NCBI GenBank assembly: GCA_938091165.1
Contig: CALKNK010000013.1
Coordinates: forward strand, 176,245-240,244
Direction of reading: 5' to 3'
DNA: 64,000 bases
DNA from: an uncultured Ilumatobacter sp.
GTDB lineage: Bacteria > Actinomycetota > Acidimicrobiia > Acidimicrobiales > Ilumatobacteraceae
Part shown: positions 1-7,857 of the stretch, in pieces
How the letters are laid out: each line of letters begins with the position of its first letter
How positions within the stretch are numbered: position 1 is the stretch's first letter
Notes under the pieces: generated by a model
What the model was told of the DNA's origin: nothing
Seen by the model: the letters and a program-made list of their open reading frames with translations, nothing else
Database searches by the model: none
Made by a program: the position numbers and the translations under genes

Positions 1-202
1 TGCGAATCTGCCGCTCGGCGAGTTGCGTATGGAAGACCGCCGCAGCCAGCATGCCAGCGAGGATCACGAGCAGCGCGAAGCTACCCAACACAGCTGGCCA
101 ACGGCGGCGCGGTGCAGGCGACAGCTTCAGGGAAGCGCGGTGCCCAACAGGCTCTGCCGTCCGCCGAGCACTCTCCGTGCTGCTCCGCAGGGGAACCGCC
201 AT
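1..202 (-). CDS. ftsL: FtsL-like septum protein, 3' part cut by window edge
   Basis: The first 67 residues are visible and the reading frame runs off the left edge. A basic cytoplasmic segment (PAPRRRWPAV) is followed by one hydrophobic segment (about residues 36-54) and then a polar stretch that begins a periplasmic coiled coil (QLAERQIR). The ATG overlaps the rsmH stop as TGATG, so the genes are translationally coupled. FtsL sits directly after rsmH in bacterial dcw clusters, and the topology fits. Sequence identity is poorly conserved in this family, so the call rests on position and topology. Confidence 0.75.
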   Translation of the reverse strand, partial: MAVPLRSSTESARRTAEPVGHRASLKLSPAPRRRWPAVLGSFALLVILAGMLAAAVFHTQLAERQIR

Positions 203-1185
203 CAGACCGTTCCCGCCGATTGACCATCTGATTTGCGGACTGTTTCAATCCGTTCGACAACGCGAAGGCGGGCCGAAGCTGCTCGACGATTCGACGAACA
301 CTCGCCGTCGGATGCACGCTTCGGTACGCCTCGTACGATCCGCACGGTCTGGACGGCACCGCAAACACAAGGCAGGTCGTGCGGGCAGCCACACGCACCG
401 GCAGCAACAGCAAATCGCTCCTTGACGATGCGATCTTCACCCGAGTGATACGACAGCACTACGACTCGTCCACCTGGAACAGTGGCCTCAACAGCTTGAT
501 CGAGTGCGTCAGGCAGAACATCAAGTTCTCCGTTGACCTCGATGCGGATGGCCTGGAATGTGCGTTTCGCAGGGTGGCCGCCACTTCGGCGAGCGGGCGC
601 TGGAATAGCGCTCGTGACGACCTCCGCTAAATGGGAGGTTGTGGCGATAGGGCGAGCAGCAACGATTGCTGCTGCGATTCGGCGAGCAAATTTCTCATCG
701 CCGTACTTCTTGATGACCCGAGAAAGTTCTTGCTCGTCGTACCCGTTCACGACGTCAGAAGCGGACCAGTGCTGGTCGCTGTTCATCCGCATGTCTAGTG
801 GACCGTCATTTCGATACGAGAACCCACGATCGCCTCGATCAAGCTGAGGTGACGAGACACCAAGGTCGAAGAGTGCGCCACTAATCTCGGTAATCTCGTG
901 GTCGGCCAGGGCTTTGTCGAACTCATCGAAACGACAATGGCTGGTCCTGAACCTCTCGCGTTGAGCCTTGAGTCGCTCAATCGCTGCTCTGAGCGCGTCG
1001 GCGTCCTGATCGATGCCTAGAACGTCTAAATGAGGGTGGGCCCCGAGAATCGACCCAGCATGCCCTCCACCACCAAGGGTGGCATCCACCAGCGTGCCCG
1101 CCGGGACGTCGGTGAAAAGCTCGGTGATCTCCGTCAACATGACCGGGCGGTGTTCGAAATCGTTCGCAGCTGCCGTAGCGCTCAT
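202..1185 (-). CDS. rsmH: 16S rRNA (cytosine-1402 N4)-methyltransferase RsmH (MraW)
   Basis: 327 residues, normal family length. It N4-methylates C1402 of 16S rRNA with S-adenosylmethionine in the ribosomal P site. The N-terminus carries HRPVMLTEI, followed by the SAM-binding segment VDATLGGGGHAG, then GALFDLGVSSPQLD and DRGFSYR, all typical of RsmH; the C-terminal half has AFQAIRIEVNGEL and VLSYHSGEDR. It follows mraZ with an ATGA-type start/stop overlap and precedes the FtsL-like gene, the standard order mraZ-rsmH-ftsL. The C-terminal NRRAASARLRVVER is also family-typical. Confidence 0.97.
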   Translation of the reverse strand: MSATAAANDFEHRPVMLTEITELFTDVPAGTLVDATLGGGGHAGSILGAHPHLDVLGIDQDADALRAAIERLKAQRERFRTSHCRFDEFDKALADHEITEISGALFDLGVSSPQLDRGDRGFSYRNDGPLDMRMNSDQHWSASDVVNGYDEQELSRVIKKYGDEKFARRIAAAIVAARPIATTSHLAEVVTSAIPAPARRSGGHPAKRTFQAIRIEVNGELDVLPDALDQAVEATVPGGRVVVLSYHSGEDRIVKERFAVAAGACGCPHDLPCVCGAVQTVRIVRGVPKRASDGECSSNRRAASARLRVVERIETVRKSDGQSAGTV

Positions 1186-1607
1186 GATGCGTCACCGGTC
1201 AGTTCGTTACTTCCGTTGTCGCGGTGTCTTGCATACGCGAGAGGTTCCCAGATCTCGACATGGTCAAGGTCCCCGAGCACAATGATGGCGGACTGCGGTT
1301 GGATTCCGGCAAATGTGCGAAGTTCTGGAGAAAGAGTGACGCGACCCTGTTTGTCGATCGATGCTTCACTTGCCGAGGCAGCAAACGCTCGCTGCCGGTC
1401 TCGTGTCGCTTCGCCGCGTTTGACACGGGCGATCAGGTCCGTCGCTTCATCTTTAAACGAGTCGACACTGCGAATGCTGACGCAACCATCTTCGCCAGAA
1501 AAGAGATAACACAAATCGCCAAGGGGATGCCTGAAGGTTGGCGGCAGCGCCACTCGTCCTCGATCGTCGAGCTGTCGCTCGTGCACCCCGACAAACACCG
1601 GTTGCAT
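1182..1607 (-). CDS. mraZ: Transcriptional regulator MraZ
   Basis: 141 residues. Contains the two AbrB-like half domains of MraZ, each with the DxxGR signature: DDRGRVALPPTFR (about residues 15-27) and DKQGRVTLSPELR (about 85-97). MraZ binds TGGG direct repeats in front of its own operon and represses division and cell-wall genes. Those repeats are visible upstream (1678-1732). The ATG at 1607 follows a weak GGAACGAG ribosome site. The stop overlaps the rsmH start, so the genes form one operon running off the left edge. Confidence 0.96.
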   Translation of the reverse strand: MQPVFVGVHERQLDDRGRVALPPTFRHPLGDLCYLFSGEDGCVSIRSVDSFKDEATDLIARVKRGEATRDRQRAFAASASEASIDKQGRVTLSPELRTFAGIQPQSAIIVLGDLDHVEIWEPLAYARHRDNGSNELTGDAS

Positions 1608-1677
1608 CTCGTTCCTGCCATCTCCCCCGGGACGGGCCTGTCACTACCGGCGAACGAGAGAGATCTCGCCAGCACGG

Positions 1678-1732
1678 CCCATTCTGCCCCCATTTGCCCC
1701 CATCGTCAACCATATCCCCCCATATTTTCCCA
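1678..1732 (-). promoter_or_regulatory. mraZ promoter with MraZ TGGG-box operator
   Basis: On the minus strand TGGG-type boxes end at 1732, 1722, 1702 and 1692, an exact 10-base period, with a degenerate TGGTT at 1712 and one more TGGG at 1681. This matches the known MraZ site: TGGGN repeats separated by 5-base spacers. A sigma-70-like promoter is embedded in the boxes: TTGACG (complement of 1704-1709), 17-base spacer, CAGAAT (complement of 1681-1686). The predicted start of transcription lies about 65 bases before the mraZ ATG. The overlap predicts autorepression by occlusion. Confidence 0.8.
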
Positions 1733-1912
1733 CGAGGACCCCATGACGCCCTCCTCCTCCCCCCCATTCCACCGGATTCGAGACAGGGGATTTTGGCCCT
1801 TCCAACCGATCAGTTGGGTCCGTACCATTCGATCAATGATCTCCGCCGCGCACCCGACCCCGCAGCCTCCGCGTAAGGGGTCGCTTAACAACGTCCGAGC
1901 AGTAATCCCTGC

Positions 1913-1931
1913 GACCTGCTTCGAGCAGGTC
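1913..1931 (-). terminator. Hairpin after the lipoate ligase gene
   Basis: Perfect 8-base inverted repeat GACCTGCT / AGCAGGTC with a 3-base loop, 29 bases past the stop of the minus-strand lipoate ligase gene. There is no T tract, so it would be a weak or non-canonical terminator separating that gene from mraZ. Confidence 0.4.
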
Positions 1932-1959
1932 CAACACTCAAGCGTGACTAACGCTTACG

Positions 1960-2619
1960 TCACAACGATCGAGCAAGTCCACCGAGCACAGACTGCACAT
2001 CATCAGGATCAAAGGCGGCAACCGGGGCCAACTCCTCAACCGTTGGGCGCCCGGCCACGTTAAGCAATCCAACAAGGCACGCCGGGTCGTAGCTGCGATA
2101 CCAACAACACTGCAAGCGCGAGCCCACCCTGGTGCGGCGTTGACTAATGCCCACAAGCTTGCGTCCGTCGACGAGGACCTCGCCGGGACCAAATCCGTCG
2201 AAACAGACCAGCGTCGACCACGGTGTCGAAACCATGCCGGGACCTTTGACCGTGATCTTGCCATCGATCTGAGGCGCGAGAGACTGACCCAAACGCTCCC
2301 CGAGCCACGACATGGGGGCATGTACGTCACTGCCCAGTCCGGCGACAGCACCGGTGGGCACGATGACGTCAAACCACACAACCTGGCCAGGGATCAACAG
2401 AACCGCTCCTCCCCCACTTCGTCGACGAACGATCTCGACATTCGCCTTGGCACACGCCACTTTGTCAACGACTTGTTCAACCCGCTGGGTTGAACCGAGC
2501 ACCAATGCTGGCTCAGTTAGCTGGTTCCACCACACCTGTGGCGCCAGGTTGGCAGGAAGTTCGCGACCGTGAAATTTTCCTGGCGATTCGGTGAACTCGG
2601 CAAGTTCGAACGTAGTCAC
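1960..2619 (-). CDS. Lipoate-protein ligase A-like protein
   Basis: 219 residues if translation starts at the GTG at 2619, which overlaps the HNH stop as GTGA; a longer upstream reading would overlap HNH by far more. BPL/LplA-like fold: LVLGSTQR, then the signature RRRSGGGAVLL (about residues 68-78), an ITVKGPGM segment where the family has its Lys-containing loop, and GRKLVGISQRR. Family members transfer lipoate or octanoate to lysines of lipoyl domains through an acyl-AMP intermediate. Whether the substrate is lipoate, octanoate or biotin cannot be decided from the sequence. Confidence 0.8.
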   Translation of the reverse strand: MTTFELAEFTESPGKFHGRELPANLAPQVWWNQLTEPALVLGSTQRVEQVVDKVACAKANVEIVRRRSGGGAVLLIPGQVVWFDVIVPTGAVAGLGSDVHAPMSWLGERLGQSLAPQIDGKITVKGPGMVSTPWSTLVCFDGFGPGEVLVDGRKLVGISQRRTRVGSRLQCCWYRSYDPACLVGLLNVAGRPTVEELAPVAAFDPDDVQSVLGGLARSL

Positions 2620-3113
2620 AACACCATCGGCAGGTAGCGGCGCCAGGTGTCGGGCACTGAGTTCACCGACACCACAACCCATGTCGTTGAGCGCGGTGCA
2701 CGACACGGCCGAGCGAGCCGCATGCCCGCCTCTTCCGGCGTGCGGTCTCGCTTGGCCAGATTGCATGGCTTGCAGGCCGCCGCGACGTTTTCCCAATGAT
2801 GCCCACCGCCGCGCGATCGCGGAAAGACATGATCTATTGAGTCGGCATGCGCACCGCAGTACTGACAACAATGTTGATCGCGAGCGAAGATCGCTCTCCG
2901 AGACACGGCACTACGACGCACATATGGCATTTTCACCATGTACCGCAGCCTAATGACGGAGGGTTGCACAAACTCGAGCATCTCGGAGTGAAGCACGATG
3001 CCGTCGTCTTCGAGCATTTCAGCCTTCTCTGACAGCACCAAACAAGTAGCTCGGCGGGAAGAAACAACAGACAGCGGCTCATAGCTAGCGTTGAGAACGA
3101 GCGCACTGTCCAT
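2616..3113 (-). CDS. HNH endonuclease family protein
   Basis: 165 residues. The N-terminus (ALVLNASYEPLSVVSSRRA) is the typical lead-in of a widespread actinobacterial HNH family. The zinc-binding and nuclease region is CCQYCGAHADSIDHVFPRSR with CxxC, DH and a later CKPCN (about residues 77-122). Such proteins are predicted metal-dependent DNA nucleases; the cellular role of this chromosomal subfamily is not established. It is translationally coupled to the lipoate ligase gene through GTGA. Confidence 0.88.
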   Translation of the reverse strand: MDSALVLNASYEPLSVVSSRRATCLVLSEKAEMLEDDGIVLHSEMLEFVQPSVIRLRYMVKMPYVRRSAVSRRAIFARDQHCCQYCGAHADSIDHVFPRSRGGGHHWENVAAACKPCNLAKRDRTPEEAGMRLARPCRAPRSTTWVVVSVNSVPDTWRRYLPMVL

Positions 3114-3153
3114 GACTAGTCCTACTGATCAGTCAACATGCCGGCGACGGCGG

Positions 3154-3393
3154 TCACTTTGTCCGATCCCATTCCCGACACCATTGCAGATATGTCACCA
3201 CATCGTCAGACTCAGGTCGATGCGCCGCTTCGCCATATTGAGTGACGAGACGGAACTCGAGGTACGCCCCTGAAGGAACCGGCAGAAACGGACGGCGCTT
3301 CCACCACCCCGGCGTAGCCGTTCGGCGAGCCTGGCGAATCGCTGTTGGCCATAATCCGGGCCGGCGGACAAGACCGCCGAGCGCTCTGATCAT
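3154..3393 (-). CDS. Conserved small actinobacterial protein of unknown function
   Basis: 79 residues, starting at an ATG preceded by a GAGGTGTG ribosome site. Pattern: a basic, proline-containing N-terminus (RRPGLWPTAIRQARR), a central GWWKRRPFLPVPSGAYLEFR and an acidic tail ESDDVVTYLQWCREW. Short proteins with the GWW-RPPFLP-P---Y--FR-VTQYG pattern recur in actinobacterial genomes, which supports a real gene. No catalytic motif or membrane segment is apparent. Confidence 0.75.
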   Translation of the reverse strand: MIRALGGLVRRPGLWPTAIRQARRTATPGWWKRRPFLPVPSGAYLEFRLVTQYGEAAHRPESDDVVTYLQWCREWDRTK

Positions 3394-3432
3394 TTTTCAC
3401 ACCTCGTTGGGCCAAGCCTCACCGCACTAGCG

Positions 3433-4665
3433 CTATTTTACCGGAGCGGGCGGGCGGGGCTCCTTAGGCAGACCGAGAATCATCTCGCCAATGATGTTTC
3501 GCTGAATCTGCGAGGAGCCGGCGTAAATCGTGCCAGCCCGAGCGTTGAGGAATGTACCAATCCAGGATGACGGATCGTTCAAAGCGCCCGAATCGTCCGA
3601 GCCAAATGATGAGGGGGGCTTGCGGCCTTCCCAGTGCAACGCATCGGCGCCGAGAATATCCATCGCTAGTTCAGTTACCACCTTGTGGTACTCGCTCCAC
3701 TGCAGTTTGCCAATGGCAGCGTCGGGGCCCGGGTGATGCCCAGAAAGAAACTGGGTGAGGACTCGTTGACCGAGAAAACCCATGATCTGGACCCTCGAGT
3801 AGCACCAGGCTAGCTTCTGGCGGATGTTCGGATCGTCTGCAAGACCGCGGTCCTGCGCCATTTCAAGGAGGCGCGCAAACTCCCCCTTGAAGCGGATCGG
3901 ACCGGTCGCTGCGGCTTCACCGCGCTCATAACCGAGGAGCGACATAGCGACGGCCCAGCCGTTGTTGACGCCGCCGATGACGTTCTCCTTTGGCACACGC
4001 GCGTCGGTGTAAAACACCTCGTTAAATTCACTGTCTCCGGAAATCATCTTGATAGGGCGAACTTCGATACCCGGCTGGTCCATCGGCACCAAGAGGAACG
4101 AAATCCCCTTGTGTTTCGGCGAGTCGGGATCGGTGCGAGCGAGAGTGAAGATGTGGTCAGCGAGGTGACCCGCAGAAGTCCATATCTTCTGACCATTCAG
4201 AACCCATTCGTCACCGTCGAGTTCAGCTTTCAGCCCAACGTTGCCTAGGTCTGAGCCAGCGTCAGGCTCGGAGTAGCCTTGACACCAAGTGTCCTCACCC
4301 TTGAGTAGGCGGGGCAGGTAGTGCGCTTTCTGCTCGTCAGTGCCCCAGACAAGAATCGTGTTGCCAAGCATCTGAATACTGAAAGCATCGTTGGGGCCTC
4401 CGGTGGGGACACCTGCCTTGGCGAATTCCTCCGCCAAGATGACCTGCTCGGTTGCCGACAAGCCGGCGCCGCCGAACTCAACCGGCCAACCCGGGGCAAG
4501 GTAGTTGGCTTCATAGAGCGTGTTGCGCCACTCGGTGACGAATATTTGGAGTTCGGCATCTTGAAGTCTGCCAATCCCGTTCCAGTTGGAGGGGAGCTTC
4601 TCGGCCAGGAAAGCTTGCACCTTTTCGCGGTAAGCCTCTGCATCTGCGGTATACGTCGGATCCAT
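3433..4665 (-). CDS. Acyl-CoA dehydrogenase
   Basis: 410 residues, full family length. Flavoenzyme oxidising acyl-CoA thioesters at alpha-beta. Visible family features: substrate/FAD segment WCQGYSEPDAGSDLG (about residues 132-146), WVLNGQKIWTSAGH, the mid beta-domain with GISFLLVPMDQPGIEVRPI, and the C-terminal FAD-contact segment GSSQIQRNIIGEMILGLP. The long insert PSSFGSDDSGALNDPSSW before the C-terminal helix resembles actinobacterial sterol/lipid-type acyl-CoA dehydrogenases. The natural substrate cannot be named. No partner genes adjoin it. Confidence 0.93.
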   Translation of the reverse strand: MDPTYTADAEAYREKVQAFLAEKLPSNWNGIGRLQDAELQIFVTEWRNTLYEANYLAPGWPVEFGGAGLSATEQVILAEEFAKAGVPTGGPNDAFSIQMLGNTILVWGTDEQKAHYLPRLLKGEDTWCQGYSEPDAGSDLGNVGLKAELDGDEWVLNGQKIWTSAGHLADHIFTLARTDPDSPKHKGISFLLVPMDQPGIEVRPIKMISGDSEFNEVFYTDARVPKENVIGGVNNGWAVAMSLLGYERGEAAATGPIRFKGEFARLLEMAQDRGLADDPNIRQKLAWCYSRVQIMGFLGQRVLTQFLSGHHPGPDAAIGKLQWSEYHKVVTELAMDILGADALHWEGRKPPSSFGSDDSGALNDPSSWIGTFLNARAGTIYAGSSQIQRNIIGEMILGLPKEPRPPAPVK

Positions 4666-4750
4666 AGACTGAACACTAACGGCTGCGAGTTACCGCGCGG
4701 TAGCCAAGCAACGAAACCACACCGCGCAAATCGAAACGAACCTCAACTAG

Positions 4751-5605
4751 CTAGCGGAGAACGAGTGACGCAGCTGCGGTTAGGGGCGAGAGACGCTCGT
4801 GAGGTTCGATGACCTGAAGCCCTGACAAATTCGTCAGCCTCGACCGCACCGCCAGCTCGCGGTGCAACGATTCGAGCAGAGGATCGCCAAGCACATCGAT
4901 GACGTTGCCCGACAGAAACACCGTGGCCACGTCGAGAGTGGCGCAGACCGATGCCAGTGCCCGGCCGATCATGATGCCAGTTCGGTCAACGATCGGTGGC
5001 GTTGCTCGCCCCAATGGACGGTTCAGTTCGGCTTCGAGCGCACTTGAAGACACGTACGCTTCGAGGCAACCAAGCGCCCCGCATTGACATTCTTTACCGC
5101 CAGGCTCAACGTTCAAGTGAGCAATCGCTCCGGCATTGCCCAACGACCCAGACAATCGCACGCCATCGATAACGCAGCCGGACTCGACGGTTGTATCAAT
5201 TTGCACTTTCAGGTAGCTCGACACCCGGGTCGCCTCTCCAAGCCAACGCTCCGCCTCGGTAATTGCGCCACCTGCCGTATCCAACTCGACAGGCCGCCCC
5301 GTAAGGCGTTTGAGGTGCTCACGGAGCGGAAAGCTCGTCCACGCTGGCACGAGCGGAGGGGAAACGGTTCCAGCGCGGACGTCAATCGGTCCGGTGCAGC
5401 TAGCACCGACAGCGCCCGGTGATCCCAGTTCTTCAGGGGCAGCTGCGATAACTCTTCGAATTAACTGCTCGAGAGTTTGCCAGACGTCGCGTGACGGCGT
5501 CGTGACGCGGTCACGCAGCAGCACGGTGCCGGAGGCGCCGACAATACCTGCGGCCAGGCGTGTCGGCTCGACGGCGACCGCCAACACGTGGTCTGGTGAA
5601 TTCAT
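4751..5605 (-). CDS. ROK family protein (sugar kinase or repressor-like)
   Basis: 284 residues from ATG 5605 (MNSPDHVLAVAVEP); an upstream in-frame ATG gives 12 more residues of unlikely sequence. It has the ROK zinc motif CQCGALGCLEAY (about residues 182-193) and a glycine-rich SGSLGNAGAIAHL before it. The N-terminal phosphate-binding loop is poorly conserved: kinases have DxGGTK, here AVEPTRLAAG, and the expected ENDAN-type segment is replaced by ELDTAGGA. The protein may therefore lack sugar-kinase activity. No helix-turn-helix domain is present. It is divergent from the MoxR operon 58 bases away. Confidence 0.75.
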   Translation of the reverse strand: MNSPDHVLAVAVEPTRLAAGIVGASGTVLLRDRVTTPSRDVWQTLEQLIRRVIAAAPEELGSPGAVGASCTGPIDVRAGTVSPPLVPAWTSFPLREHLKRLTGRPVELDTAGGAITEAERWLGEATRVSSYLKVQIDTTVESGCVIDGVRLSGSLGNAGAIAHLNVEPGGKECQCGALGCLEAYVSSSALEAELNRPLGRATPPIVDRTGIMIGRALASVCATLDVATVFLSGNVIDVLGDPLLESLHRELAVRSRLTNLSGLQVIEPHERLSPLTAAASLVLR

Positions 5606-5663
5606 CAATGACGAACGTAGCGCCGACTTCCTCGGCACCACGTTTACATCTACCCTTTCAGTT

Positions 5664-6686
5664 GTGACAGTTGATGTTCAAGCAGACGGAACGCCTACGG
5701 ACGCACACAGGTTTGTCAACGCCTCGACTACCGCCACCGACTCCGCGCGGCGGGGTTTTGCAGCTCTCTTCGACGCCATCACCGCCAACATCGAAAAGGC
5801 GATCCACGGTAAGACGGAAGCCGTCGAACTCGCCATTATGTGCATGCTCGCCGAGGGCCACCTTCTCGTCGAGGACGTACCTGGCGTCGGTAAGACCAGC
5901 TTGGCCAAAGCGTTGTCAGCGTCCGTGGATTGCGTGTGGAAGCGGGTGCAATTTACTCCAGACCTATTGCCGACTGACCTCGTCGGCGTCAGTGTTTATC
6001 AGCGTTCCTTGGAGAGCTTCCGCTTTGAAGCCGGCCCGCTCTTCGCCAACATCGTTCTCGCTGACGAGATCAACCGCGCCTCCCCGAAAACGCAGTCAGC
6101 ATTGCTCGAAGCCATGGAAGAGCGCCAGGTCACTGTCGATGGCGTGAGCCGCCAGCTCGCCCCGCCTTTTATGGTCATTGCCACGCAAAATCCGGTTGAT
6201 CAGGAAGGGACCTACCGGCTTCCAGAAAGCCAACTCGACCGTTTCCTCCTTCGTATTTCCATTGGCTACCCGGGCCGCAACTCCGAGATCCGAATGCTCG
6301 ATGATCACGGCTCAACCGACATAGTCTCCGGCCTTGGCCCGGTGGTGTCTGCCCAAGAGATCAACGGCATGATCCGCGCGGTGCACACGGTCTACGTAGC
6401 GAGAGCGCTGAAGTCGTATCTTGTCGACCTCGCCGAGGCCAGCCGCCGCCACCCCGGAATCGAACTGGGACTGTCCCCGCGGGCCACGCTGCAGCTTGCG
6501 GCGGCGACTCGCGCCCATGCTGCGGTACGCGGCCGCAAGTACGCGACGCCCGACGATGTTAAGGCGGTGAGCATCTCGGCATTGGCTCATCGCATCATTG
6601 TGCGTACTGACCGTGGGGCTGCCCTCTCCCCCGAGGATGCGGTGCGCGAGGTCTTCGAGGCCGTCGCCGTTCCGGTCGCTCGGTGA
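5664..6686 (+). CDS. MoxR-family AAA+ ATPase
   Basis: 340 residues from the GTG at 5664; the open frame extends upstream but that stretch overlaps the divergent ROK gene. Walker A is EDVPGVGKTSLAKAL, Walker B is IVLADEINRA with the sensor segment KTQSALLEAMEERQVTVDG and the sensor-1 stretch VIATQNPVDQEGTYRLPESQLDRF, all diagnostic of MoxR. No ribosome site precedes the GTG, and a TACCCT hexamer at 5651 could act as a -10 element for a leaderless message. MoxR ATPases act as chaperones for DUF58/vWA partners; the next two genes are the classic partners. Confidence 0.93.
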   Translation: MTVDVQADGTPTDAHRFVNASTTATDSARRGFAALFDAITANIEKAIHGKTEAVELAIMCMLAEGHLLVEDVPGVGKTSLAKALSASVDCVWKRVQFTPDLLPTDLVGVSVYQRSLESFRFEAGPLFANIVLADEINRASPKTQSALLEAMEERQVTVDGVSRQLAPPFMVIATQNPVDQEGTYRLPESQLDRFLLRISIGYPGRNSEIRMLDDHGSTDIVSGLGPVVSAQEINGMIRAVHTVYVARALKSYLVDLAEASRRHPGIELGLSPRATLQLAAATRAHAAVRGRKYATPDDVKAVSISALAHRIIVRTDRGAALSPEDAVREVFEAVAVPVAR

Positions 6687-6723
6687 ACCCAGCTATTCGC
6701 GAACAGCGCGGGATGCGGCAGTC

Positions 6724-7857
6724 ATGCTGACACGTCAGGGATGGAGCAGCCTGGCCGTTGGGATTGCTGCCATCGTCATCGGACGCATCTTTGCCATCAT
6801 CGAGCTGTTCGTCATCGGCACTGGCTTCGTGGTTGCCGTCATAGCCGCCTTGCTATTTGTTCGGCTTCGCCGCCCACGCGTGGCGGCAATGCGCTGGGTG
6901 CACCCAAACGTAGTCGTAGCGGGTGAAACTGGGCGCGTCGATTTGCTCATCGAGTATCAGAGCTCGATTCGTTCGACCAGCTTTGAGTTGGCCGAACGGG
7001 TCGGTCGAGCCGATGCAACCGACAACGTGGCCCGACTTTCGGTTGCTCCGCTCCAACCAGGCATACGGTCATCGGCCGGATACCAACTCCCAACGGCGGT
7101 CCGAGGCATCGTTCTGCTCGGCCCGCTTTATGTGGAGGTTCATGACCCGCTAGGGATTGCCACAACCAAAGCGATAGCTGCTGCAACCGACTCGGTCACG
7201 GTGGCACCGCGAACGCACCTACTGAGGATGCCGGTGCTGGGAAAAGGCCAACTCGGACGGGACCTCGCTGCCCGGGCACGTCGGCTCGGTAACGGTGAGT
7301 TTTACGGGCTCCGCGCCTACGTACGCGGCGATGAGCCGCGGACGATCGATTGGAAGGCCTCGGCACGCTCCGAGGATCTGTTGGTCAAAGAGCACACAGG
7401 TCAGGTGCTCAAGCGCTGCACCGTGGTGTTCGATGCCGACCCAGATTCGTACCTTGATGCCGATGGCTTCGAACGTGGTGTCACTGCCGCCGCAAGCTTT
7501 GTACACAGCTCCGAGCATGCGGGACTGACCACACGATTTGTGACTTCTGGTGGCATCGATCTCCGGGGGCCCGAAGCTGGTGCCAACACGCTGAAAGTAT
7601 TGGCCCTCATCGAGCCCGACTCGTCTCCCCTAGGCCAGCTCAACCGTGACCCGGGCGAGGGTCTCGGACTGATCGTGTTCGTCACCGGGTCGCACGGGAG
7701 CGCTGGGTGGCGCTCGGTCCAAACGATCGTTGATCCAACCTTGTCCGCTATTGAGGTCACGACCAATGCGCTCACCGAGTCTGCCATTGGAGTCTCAGCA
7801 CGCAGCGAAGTCGAGTTTCTCAACACTTGGAGTGCGATCAACGGGGTCGACGCATGA
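6724..7857 (+). CDS. DUF58 domain membrane protein
   Basis: 377 residues from ATG 6724. Two hydrophobic N-terminal segments (about residues 8-45) anchor it, followed by a large domain with GEFYGLRAYVRGDEPRTIDW (about 200-219), which contains the DUF58 hallmark R-Y--GD--R-IDW-A-AR. It lies between moxR and a transglutaminase-like gene and overlaps the latter by ATGA. The MoxR-DUF58-transglutaminase trio is common in Actinobacteria and is thought to act at the cell envelope; the exact role is unknown. Confidence 0.92.
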   Translation: MLTRQGWSSLAVGIAAIVIGRIFAIIELFVIGTGFVVAVIAALLFVRLRRPRVAAMRWVHPNVVVAGETGRVDLLIEYQSSIRSTSFELAERVGRADATDNVARLSVAPLQPGIRSSAGYQLPTAVRGIVLLGPLYVEVHDPLGIATTKAIAAATDSVTVAPRTHLLRMPVLGKGQLGRDLAARARRLGNGEFYGLRAYVRGDEPRTIDWKASARSEDLLVKEHTGQVLKRCTVVFDADPDSYLDADGFERGVTAAASFVHSSEHAGLTTRFVTSGGIDLRGPEAGANTLKVLALIEPDSSPLGQLNRDPGEGLGLIVFVTGSHGSAGWRSVQTIVDPTLSAIEVTTNALTESAIGVSARSEVEFLNTWSAINGVDA

